Assembly: GCA_020850995.1 (NCBI GenBank)
Contig: JADZDP010000002.1
Coordinates: 1 to 50,261 of the forward strand
DNA: 50,261 nt
From: Deltaproteobacteria bacterium
GTDB taxonomy: Bacteria > Myxococcota > UBA727 > VGSZ01
Reading direction: 5' to 3'
Shown here one piece after another: positions 17,775-25,115 of the stretch. A program made the position numbers and the translations under genes. Each line of letters begins with the position of its first letter. Positions within the stretch are counted from its first letter, which is position 1. Under the pieces are notes generated by a model. It was given only the letters and a program-made list of their open reading frames with translations, was not told the origin of the DNA and ran no database searches.

Positions 17775-19373
17775 TCAGCCCGGTAGCACGCCGATACCGC
17801 GCAGCGCGAGCGCGAGCAGCGCCCCCGCGGCAAGCGCGCCCACGGCCCACAGCACCGATGAACGGCGCAGCCACGGAAGCGCGGCGAGCCACGCGGTCGC
17901 ATCGCTCGCGGGCACGGCGAGCGCGTCAGCGCCGGAGAGCACGCCGCCGACCGGGGCCAGCGCCGCGCGCTGGCTCGAGAAGGGCTCCTTCTTGGGGCCG
18001 GCGCGGTCGAGGCGGCGCTCGGCGCGACCCACCACCGTCGCCTGCCCCGTGCGCAAGAGCTCTGCCTCGATTGCCCGCAGGTCGGCGTCGAACTCGGCGG
18101 CCTGTTGGTAGCGCTCGTTCGGGTTGCGCGCCAACGCGCGCACGATGACCTTGTCGATGGAGGGCGGCCCCGACACCCCACGCTCGGTGGGCAGCGCGAA
18201 GCGCCCGAGCGGCAGGTCGCCGGTGAGCAACTCGTAGAAAATGACACCGGCCGCGTACAGGTCGGCACGCTGGTCGACGCGCTTGGCGTCGGTGCGCTGC
18301 TCGGGCGCCATGTAATTCACGGTGCCCATGGTCATGCGGCTCTTGGTCAGGTTCGGGTGCGGATCGTTCTCCTCGTCGAGGATGCCCGCGAGGCCGAAGT
18401 CGACCAGCACCAGGCGATCGATGGGCGGCACGCGTTCGTGATCGCTCGAGGTGCCCGGCACCACCAGGATGTTCTCGGGCTTGAGGTCGCGGTGAATGAC
18501 GCCGCGGGCGTGCGCGGCACCGAGCCCTTGGATGATCAGGCGCGCGAAGCGGAGCGCGGCCTCGGGGGCCAAGGCGCCCTTCTCGAGGTAGCTCCTCATG
18601 GGCAGGCCGTCGACGAACTCCATGGCGATGAAATGCGCCGTGCTGCCATCGGGCTGGCGCGCGGCGCCGGCGTCGAGCACCGTGACGACGCCGGGGTGCT
18701 GCACGGCGCGCATGGCCGCGCCCTCGCGCTCGAAGCGCGCGATGAAGTCGGGGCGCGCGGCCAGCTCGGTCGCGAGGATCTTGATAGCGGCCGCGCGGCG
18801 CGTCGCCTCCTTGACCGCCTTGTACACGCGCCCCATGGCGCCCTTGCCGATGAGCTCGCCCACCGCGTAGCCCGGGATGAGGGGCGCGGGCTCCGCAACC
18901 GGCGCCGGCGGTGGTGGACGCGGCGGCTGCGGCGCCGCCGCCTTGGGTGCCGGGCCCTCGCCGCTCCTGCGCGCCACCGGGCGCCCGGGGTTGGTGGTGA
19001 CGGGGTCGGCGTCGCCGAGGACGCGGGTCTCCTTCGGCACCGGGGGCGGCTGGACCCGCGGTGGCGGTACCGGCGCCGGCAGCGCGCCGGGCGCGTCGAC
19101 GTCGCCGCCGCGGACCTCGGGTGCCCCCTCGCCGCTCGCGCCTTGCGGCGCCAAGGAGTTGCGCTCGCGGTACTTCTTGGCGAGCGCAGGGTGGATGCCG
19201 AGGCCGTCGGCGTCGCCGCGGGCGCTCCAGCGGCCATCGGCGCCGCCGACGCGGCGCGCGCGCGGGAAGCGCGTGCCGCAGCGATCGCAGCGCAGGGGCC
19301 CGCCAGGCGCCACGCCGGTGGTGTCGACCACCGCGTCGCACTGGGGGCAATGCTCGACCGCGCCGTCAGGCAT
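17775..19373 (-). CDS. Membrane-anchored eukaryotic-type Ser/Thr protein kinase
   Basis: A protein of 532 residues. A zinc-finger-like start has C9, C12, C29 and C32. After a Pro-rich linker the Hanks kinase domain runs from about residue 168 to 440: glycine loop GKGAMG (176-181), K198, catalytic loop HRDLKPEN (D296, N301), DFG (D325) and APE (356-358). All catalytic residues are present. One membrane helix lies near the C-terminus (about 507-526), leaving almost nothing outside, so it probably senses from the cytoplasm. The start at 19373 overlaps the cyclase stop by 8 bases, indicating coupled expression. Confidence 0.95.
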   Translation of the reverse strand: MPDGAVEHCPQCDAVVDTTGVAPGGPLRCDRCGTRFPRARRVGGADGRWSARGDADGLGIHPALAKKYRERNSLAPQGASGEGAPEVRGGDVDAPGALPAPVPPPRVQPPPVPKETRVLGDADPVTTNPGRPVARRSGEGPAPKAAAPQPPRPPPPAPVAEPAPLIPGYAVGELIGKGAMGRVYKAVKEATRRAAAIKILATELAARPDFIARFEREGAAMRAVQHPGVVTVLDAGAARQPDGSTAHFIAMEFVDGLPMRSYLEKGALAPEAALRFARLIIQGLGAAHARGVIHRDLKPENILVVPGTSSDHERVPPIDRLVLVDFGLAGILDEENDPHPNLTKSRMTMGTVNYMAPEQRTDAKRVDQRADLYAAGVIFYELLTGDLPLGRFALPTERGVSGPPSIDKVIVRALARNPNERYQQAAEFDADLRAIEAELLRTGQATVVGRAERRLDRAGPKKEPFSSQRAALAPVGGVLSGADALAVPASDATAWLAALPWLRRSSVLWAVGALAAGALLALALRGIGVLPG

Positions 19374-21315
19374 CGAGCCCTCCTTCGCGTGGCACCTGCC
19401 ACACCGGCACCGGGCGCGCCACGCCCTTGACCACGCGCGCCTCCAGCGCCTGCAGCGCGGTGCCCGTGCGGCGTACCACGCGCTCGGTGGCTTCGTCGAC
19501 GAGGATCTGCCCAGGGCGCGCCTGACCGCACAGGCGTGAGGCCAGGTTGACGGTGTCACCGATGACCGTGAAGTCCTGCCGCCGACGAGCGCCCATGGCG
19601 CCGGCGATGACCTTGCCCGTGGCGATGCCGTAGCCGGCAGACAGCGGCGGCTCGCCGCGCCCGGTACGCGCGCGGTTGACCACGCTCTCGAGCAGCAGGC
19701 GCATGCGGCTGGCGGCGCGCACCGCGAGCACCGGATCGTCGGGCCCGGGCACGGGCGTGCCCCACACCGCCATCAAGCCATCGCCGATGAACTTGTCGAG
19801 GGTGCCGCCGAATTCGAAGACGATCTCGACCATGGCCTCGAAGTACTCGTTGAGCATCGAGACCACTGCCTCGGGCGCGGCGCCATCGGAGATGGTGGTG
19901 AACCCCCGGATGTCCGAGAACAGCACCGTGGCCTGCACCTTGTCGCCGGCTTTGGCGACGTTGAGCTCGTTGCTCACCACCTTCTCGACGAGCGCCGGCG
20001 ACAAGAAGCGCGAGAGCTCGGCGCGCTGCTGCGCATCCTCCTCGACCTTGCGCACCAGGCGCGCGTTGGCCACGGCGAGCGCGGCTGGTTGCGCGATGGC
20101 GCGCAAGAGCGCCAGGTCTTTCTCTTCGTAGGCGCCCGCCGCGCTCGACGACGACAAGTGGATGACGCCGAGCACCTCGTTTTGCACCACCAGCGGCACG
20201 CACAAGGCAGAGCGGATCATCTGACCCACCACGGTCTCGGAGCGGCGCAGCTTGAGGTCGCGCTGTGCGTCGGAGGTGAGCAGCGCGCGCTTCTGGCGCA
20301 CCACTTGCTCGACGATGGCGCGGGGGATGCGCACGTCGTGGCCGCGGTCGGCGTGCGACGCGAGCGTCACGAGCTCGCCCTGCGCCTCGACCTTGGAGGC
20401 GAGCGCTGGGTCGCGCAGCATCACCACGATGGTGTCGGCGGGCAGAACGTCACGGATGCCCTCGACGATGCGCTGGCCGAGCGCCTCGAGATCGGTCTCG
20501 AGGCCGATGGCGTTCGAGATGTCGTAGGCCACACGCAAGCGCTCGTAGTCGCGCCGCAGCTCGGCGGCATCGCGCACGCTGTCGGCCGGACGGAAGTCGG
20601 GCTCCACCGGCTGGTGAAAGACGCTGTTCTCCTCGTCGTTCGAGATCTCGGGCACCAGCGTGACGGTGGTGCGCTCGGAGCTCGAGTGCTCACCTCCTAG
20701 CGACTTCGGCGGCGTGGTGAGCGCGCGACCGGAGCGAAAGCTGAGCGCGGGGTCGGAGCGCTTGGCCTCCTGGAACGACGCCACGCGCTTGGCGCGCGGG
20801 TCGTCGGGCACGTGCACGCGCGTGGGCGCCCGCGGCGCCACCGGCTCGAGGCGGAAGCGCAGCACCGAGTTCCCCACCACCACGACGTCGTTGTCGCTGA
20901 GGCGGCAGCGCGCCTGGCGCATGCCGTTGATGAGCGTGCCGTTCGCCGAGCCGAGATCCTCGAGCACGTAGCCGTCGCGCATGCGCCGTACCACCAGATG
21001 CGCCTTCGACACCTCAGGGTCGAGCAACTGGATGTCGTTGTCGGTGTGGCGGCCGATGGTGGTCGTGTCGCGCAAGATGCGCGTGTGCGCGGTGCCGTCG
21101 GGCGCGACGAACTCGAGGCGTGCCTGCTCGGTGAGCGGGTGGCCGGGCCCCGTGGGCTCGATGGGGTCGCCGGTGGTCGGGTTGGTGCGCAGGTGCAACG
21201 CGGCCTGCTCGAGGTCGCTGCCGGTGTCGGGATCGGCCTTGCCGTCGGCGAACAACGAGTCGAGCGACCCGTGGTCCATGCCGTCTGCCGAGGCTCCGAC
21301 TCGCCTGGTCGCCAT
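19366..21315 (-). CDS. FHA-GAF-class III adenylate cyclase
   Basis: A protein of 649 residues. The FHA domain (about 66-156) has the phosphothreonine-binding residues R89, S103, H106 and N125. A GAF domain follows (about 255-425). The class III cyclase domain (460-600) keeps metal-binding D468 and D512, adenine-selecting K508 and D587, and transition-state N590 and R594, so it should be an active adenylate cyclase. The start at 21315 is used; M13 is an alternative. It overlaps the kinase gene by 8 bases. The FHA domain probably docks to a phosphoprotein made by that kinase (inference). Confidence 0.94.
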   Translation of the reverse strand: MATRRVGASADGMDHGSLDSLFADGKADPDTGSDLEQAALHLRTNPTTGDPIEPTGPGHPLTEQARLEFVAPDGTAHTRILRDTTTIGRHTDNDIQLLDPEVSKAHLVVRRMRDGYVLEDLGSANGTLINGMRQARCRLSDNDVVVVGNSVLRFRLEPVAPRAPTRVHVPDDPRAKRVASFQEAKRSDPALSFRSGRALTTPPKSLGGEHSSSERTTVTLVPEISNDEENSVFHQPVEPDFRPADSVRDAAELRRDYERLRVAYDISNAIGLETDLEALGQRIVEGIRDVLPADTIVVMLRDPALASKVEAQGELVTLASHADRGHDVRIPRAIVEQVVRQKRALLTSDAQRDLKLRRSETVVGQMIRSALCVPLVVQNEVLGVIHLSSSSAAGAYEEKDLALLRAIAQPAALAVANARLVRKVEEDAQQRAELSRFLSPALVEKVVSNELNVAKAGDKVQATVLFSDIRGFTTISDGAAPEAVVSMLNEYFEAMVEIVFEFGGTLDKFIGDGLMAVWGTPVPGPDDPVLAVRAASRMRLLLESVVNRARTGRGEPPLSAGYGIATGKVIAGAMGARRRQDFTVIGDTVNLASRLCGQARPGQILVDEATERVVRRTGTALQALEARVVKGVARPVPVWQVPREGGLDA

Positions 21316-21439
21316 CCACGCCCCGTCGCACCGGTCGCGCCACGACGACGCACCGCGAGAGCGCTAGTGCTACCACCGGACCCGATCGGGGACAATGCGA
21401 CCGCGATGTACGTGCGCCTGCCACCCCGGAGGGCGATCG

Positions 21440-22189
21440 TCAGCGCCTGGCAAAGCGCACGTTGCCCCGCTGCGCCTGCATCACTACCGGGTGCTGCTCG
21501 AGGTGGAAGGCGTACCAGGACTCGCCGTAGCCCTTCATCTTGAGCTTCTTGTCGTTCTGGAGGGCCAGCAGGTTGGCTGCCAGGTGGGGATCGCCGTCGC
21601 CGAGCGCCTGTTTGCCGCGCGCCAGGATGTCGATGGCGCGCTTGGCATCGCCGGCGCTCCAGTGCAGCCAAGCCCACGTCGACCAGAGCAGGCCCTGCTT
21701 GGGGGTGTACTTGACCACGCGCTCGAGCAGGGTGTCGACGGCGGCGAGGTCGCCCTTCTTGTCCTTGCCCTTCTTGTCAGCCACCTGGCCGGAGACCAGG
21801 CACGCGAGCATGAGCTTCGCGTCCCAGTTGCGCACGAACGCGCGCTCGAGGAAGGGCCGCGCAGCGTCGAACTCTTTGCGCATGTAATGGATGGCGCCGA
21901 TCTGGCCGTCGATCTGCGCTCGCAGGAAGAACACCCACTTGCCGTAGCGTTGCTTGATGTTCGACAGCGTGGCGAGCGCGCCGTCGACGTTCTTCTGCAT
22001 CAAGAGCGCCTGGATGCCCGCGATGTCGCGCTGGAGCATCGCGTTCACGCGGCGCACGAGCAGGATGTAGACCGCGGCGCCGGCCACCAGCGCCGGCAAG
22101 GGCGCCCCGATGGGGCCGAGGAAAGGGATGAATGCGGCGCCGATGCCGATCACCACGGCGACAACGAGCGCGTACAGCAGCGCGACCAT
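21440..22189 (-). CDS. Membrane protein with TPR-like helical repeats
   Basis: A protein of 249 residues. Two hydrophobic helices at the N-terminus (about 2-22 and 25-45) anchor it, followed by a cytoplasmic or periplasmic domain made of helix pairs that resemble tetratricopeptide repeats (for example AIHYMRKEFDAARPFLERAF). A lysine-rich insert KKGKDKKGD interrupts the middle. It starts 9 bases after recO and ends the five-gene run. It is likely a scaffold; no enzyme motif is visible. Confidence 0.75.
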   Translation of the reverse strand: MVALLYALVVAVVIGIGAAFIPFLGPIGAPLPALVAGAAVYILLVRRVNAMLQRDIAGIQALLMQKNVDGALATLSNIKQRYGKWVFFLRAQIDGQIGAIHYMRKEFDAARPFLERAFVRNWDAKLMLACLVSGQVADKKGKDKKGDLAAVDTLLERVVKYTPKQGLLWSTWAWLHWSAGDAKRAIDILARGKQALGDGDPHLAANLLALQNDKKLKMKGYGESWYAFHLEQHPVVMQAQRGNVRFARR

Positions 22190-22198
22190 GAGCGTGAG

Positions 22199-22951
22199 CT
22201 ATCGGCTCGGCTTGGCAACCGCAATGGCGTCGGTGGCGGAGACATCTGCGGCGGCCAACGCACGCAGGAACGCCACGCTCTTGAGCGGTCGCCCGACGTG
22301 CTGTGCCCAGGCCGCGGCGAACAGCCGCGACACGGCGCGCAAGGTGGTCGCCTCGAAGGCCGGCAGCGCATCGAGCGGCGCCACCAGGAGCGCGAGCGCA
22401 GCGGCGCGCGTCTCGTCGTCGAAGGGCACCGTGCCCGCGCGCACGGCGCCCACCAGGCCGCCGACCTCGAGCGCGGCGACGGGCCCGGCGCGCGCCGTCA
22501 GCTCGGGCAACCACCCGAGCTGGCGCAAGAGCTGGATCTCGAAGGCGCGCAACAGCGCGGTCTGTGCGCCCCCGGTCGCCACTAGGCGCAGGGCGGTCCA
22601 CAGCAGGTCGAACACCTCGGGGCTCGGCTCCGCCTCCGGCAGCATGCGCTCGCACAGCTCGGTGAGATACGCCGCGTGCCCGAGCGCGCGCGGGTCCGCC
22701 GCCAACCCGAGCACCACCGGGTCGACGTCGAGCTCGAGGAGATCCCACAGCTCGGCCGCGCGACGCTCGCGCAGCGCGGCGCGCCCGAGCGCGGGCGCGC
22801 TCAGCGCGGGAAAGCGGCGCCGGCTGCGCTTGGCGCCCCGCGCGAACGCGCCGAGTCGCCCCTCGGCGCGCGTGAACAGGTGCACCACCAGGTCGGCCTC
22901 GCCGTAGGGCACCAGGCCGCACACCACCACGTCGTCGCGCAGGTCGCGCAC
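22199..22951 (-). CDS. recO: DNA repair protein RecO
   Basis: A protein of 250 residues, the normal RecO length. The N-terminal OB fold shows VCGLVPYGEADLVVHLFTR and GRLGAFARGAKRSRRRFPAL, the classic RecO start. The C-terminal helical part includes FEIQLLRQLGWLPEL. RecO loads RecA with RecR on SSB-coated DNA. I chose the GTG at 22951, which lies 4 bases after the upstream stop; the frame is open further upstream but only inside the neighbour. The typical four-cysteine zinc knuckle is missing. Confidence 0.85.
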   Translation of the reverse strand: MRDLRDDVVVCGLVPYGEADLVVHLFTRAEGRLGAFARGAKRSRRRFPALSAPALGRAALRERRAAELWDLLELDVDPVVLGLAADPRALGHAAYLTELCERMLPEAEPSPEVFDLLWTALRLVATGGAQTALLRAFEIQLLRQLGWLPELTARAGPVAALEVGGLVGAVRAGTVPFDDETRAAALALLVAPLDALPAFEATTLRAVSRLFAAAWAQHVGRPLKSVAFLRALAAADVSATDAIAVAKPSR

Positions 22952-22955
22952 GACA

Positions 22956-23840
22956 TCACCCGCCGGACTGGAGCACGCGCAGCTGCGCGTCGCACTCGCG
23001 CCCGGCGGGCTCTTGGCCGAAGCGCGCCAGGCATTGCTGGAACGCCTCGACGGCGGCGTCGTTGGCGCCACTGCGCAGGTGCGACTTGCCGAGCTCGAGG
23101 AAGGCGGTGGAGATCAAGCGCGGTCCGGTAGAGACGCGCAGGCGCTCGCTGTCGCAGCGGGTGAGGAAGTCGTCGAGGACGACCTGGACGCGCGCGTCGT
23201 CGCCGCGGGCCACCTGCACCTCGGCGAGCTTGAGGTACGCGCCACACAGGTCGGGTTGCGCCACCAACGCCCGCTGCAGGTGCTGCACGGCCTCGTCGTG
23301 GCGGCCGAGCTTGAACAGCGCCCAGCCCATCTCTTGCTCCGCGTAGTACGGCGTTGCGTACAGCAGGTTGGTGCGCGCCTTCTCGAAGTGCGCCAGCGCC
23401 TCCTTGGCGCGCCCGGCGTCGACGAGCACGGTGCCGAGCGTGTTCTCCGCCTCGGGGTACTCCTCGTCGCGCTCGCTCTTGCGCAGCGCGATGGCCTGGA
23501 CGAGATGGCGCTCGGCGTCGGCGTGGCGGCGGAAGCCGACGAAATACACGAAGCCGATGAGGTAGTGATGCTCCGAGAGCATGCCGCCCGACTTCTCGGC
23601 GTCGAGGAGCTCGCGCAGCGCCTCGCGATACTTGGCGTCTTGTTCGGTCCCGTTGCCGGCCGCGCCAAACTGCTCGGCCTCGTGGACCAGCGCCAGGGCC
23701 ACCTCGTAATGACCAGCGGCTGCCTTGCGATCATCGGGCGAGGGCGTGGTCGCGCACGCACCCCCGAGCAGCACGGCGGCGATGGCGCACGCGACCAGCG
23801 TGACGACTGGCTTGGACGAGGACGAGGAGGCGCGGCCCAT
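22956..23840 (-). CDS. TPR lipoprotein (PilF/Tgl-like architecture)
   Basis: A protein of 294 residues. A lipoprotein signal ends with LLGGAC at about residue 29. The mature part holds several tetratricopeptide repeats (HYLIGFVYFVGFRRHADAER; EAENTLGTVLVDAGRAKEAL; EMGWALFKLGRHDEAVQHLQ). Size and layout resemble outer-membrane pilotin-type TPR lipoproteins such as PilF and myxobacterial Tgl, but no pilus gene is nearby, so this is only an analogy. The recO start follows 4 bases after its stop. Confidence 0.82.
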   Translation of the reverse strand: MGRASSSSSKPVVTLVACAIAAVLLGGACATTPSPDDRKAAAGHYEVALALVHEAEQFGAAGNGTEQDAKYREALRELLDAEKSGGMLSEHHYLIGFVYFVGFRRHADAERHLVQAIALRKSERDEEYPEAENTLGTVLVDAGRAKEALAHFEKARTNLLYATPYYAEQEMGWALFKLGRHDEAVQHLQRALVAQPDLCGAYLKLAEVQVARGDDARVQVVLDDFLTRCDSERLRVSTGPRLISTAFLELGKSHLRSGANDAAVEAFQQCLARFGQEPAGRECDAQLRVLQSGG

Positions 23841-23861
23841 GGCGCGCGTGTAGCACGCCGG

Positions 23862-24353
23862 TCAGAACGACGCGAGCAGGCGCGCGACGACCGCGGCGTC
23901 GACCTGCGTCGCCGCCGGAGCCGCGCCCACGCCCTGCATCGGCGCAGGCGACGTGCCACGACGACGAGGGAACTGGTCGCGGAAGAACGGCAACTGCTCC
24001 ACCAGGCGCGCCTGCACGTCGGCGGGCTGGGCGCGAAAGTTCATGTTGTCGAGCATGAACCCCATGGATTCGGCGAATTGGATGGCGTCGGACTCGAGCG
24101 CGCCGTACTGCTCGAACGCCACCTCGGGCGGGTTCGAGATGTAGATGATGGGCGTGTTGGTATCGGTGAACAACAGATAGCAGAAGATGCAGTAGCCCCC
24201 CGCCGGCGTGGCCACGCCCACGAGGTAGGCCTTGGTCGGCTCGGTGCCAACGTCGGGGATGGAGATGTTCGGTGAGTTGATTGACTCGATAATCGCCACC
24301 ACGCGTGCGGGCTCCACGCCGAGCGAGGTGCGACCAGGCAGCGGCGTGAACAT
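23862..24353 (-). CDS. Conserved hypothetical protein
   Basis: A protein of 163 residues from the ATG at 24353, which lies 2 bases after the stop of the upstream exported protein. It has a folded-looking N-terminal part with a central hydrophobic YCIFCYLLF stretch (CxxC) and the motif TDTNTPIIYISNPPEVAFEQ, then a low-complexity Pro/Ala tail. No signal peptide or membrane helix. I do not recognise the family. Its place in the operon ties it to the TPR lipoprotein and recO. Confidence 0.75.
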   Translation of the reverse strand: MFTPLPGRTSLGVEPARVVAIIESINSPNISIPDVGTEPTKAYLVGVATPAGGYCIFCYLLFTDTNTPIIYISNPPEVAFEQYGALESDAIQFAESMGFMLDNMNFRAQPADVQARLVEQLPFFRDQFPRRRGTSPAPMQGVGAAPAATQVDAAVVARLLASF

Positions 24354-24355
24354 CG

Positions 24356-24940
24356 CTACCGCCCCTCGATGGCGAGCTCGTCGGCGAAATTGCCGACCTC
24401 CGACGCGTCGCGCTTGTACTCGACGAGCGCGTTGTCGATCATGACGTTGTTGCCGCCGATGTTGCCCTCGCCGATGTAGATCTTGAGGTAGTGCGACGGT
24501 GACGAGCTCTTGCGCTCCGCCCCCATGACCTTGGTGGCAGCGAAGTGCACGCTGTTCTTGCCCTTCTTCAGCCAGCGCGAGATCTCCACCACTGCCTGGG
24601 CATCGTTTGACGACACGCGTTTGATCCACGTGGAATTGACGAACACATCGACGTCATACTGCGCGAGGCCGAGCCCCGCGGTTTCGCTGACCAGGAAGTA
24701 GCGCTTGCTCACGGGGCCCGCGGCGGCCGTTGGCGGCGCCTTTGGCGTCGTCGTCGGCGTCTGTATCTCGTAGCCCTTGGCCTGGATGAGGACGTTGCCC
24801 TTGTCGTCGATGGTGACGGTGACGTTCTCGAACTTCTGGTTGGTCACGCCGTCGATGTTGACGCCGTTCAAGAAGACCGCGCCCTTGGCCGCCGCCGGCG
24901 CCGACACGAGGGCGGCGAGGGCGATGACAGCGGTTCGCAT
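24356..24940 (-). CDS. Exported hypothetical protein
   Basis: A protein of 194 residues from the ATG at 24940 (MRTAVIALAALVSAPAAAKG), which gives a clean Sec signal peptide; an ATG at 24973 would add 11 residues. The mature protein begins with VFLNGVNIDGVTNQKFENV, has a proline/threonine linker, and ends in a beta-rich domain with NSVHFAATKVMG and YLKIYIGEG, resembling a jelly-roll or binding fold. It heads the minus-strand run that continues to the TPR membrane protein. Function unknown. Confidence 0.72.
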   Translation of the reverse strand: MRTAVIALAALVSAPAAAKGAVFLNGVNIDGVTNQKFENVTVTIDDKGNVLIQAKGYEIQTPTTTPKAPPTAAAGPVSKRYFLVSETAGLGLAQYDVDVFVNSTWIKRVSSNDAQAVVEISRWLKKGKNSVHFAATKVMGAERKSSSPSHYLKIYIGEGNIGGNNVMIDNALVEYKRDASEVGNFADELAIEGR

Positions 24941-25115
24941 GGTGCGGTTGGGCCTGGGCAGGTGGGTGGCCATCGGACCTCCGACCCCAGAAAGCTTCGT
25001 CGAACCGGCGCGCGAACGCCAGTTTCACCGGGCCCGCCGGGGTGCGAGCGGACCAGAGCGCGGAATTCGCGCCGGGTGGCCCCCTTGTGGGATGCTGCCC
25101 GCGAGAGGGAGGCCA

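Noticed and set aside
22956..23840. Naming the TPR lipoprotein tgl or pilF
   Set aside because: TPR lipoproteins are common and no type IV pilus gene is in the window; layout alone is not enough.
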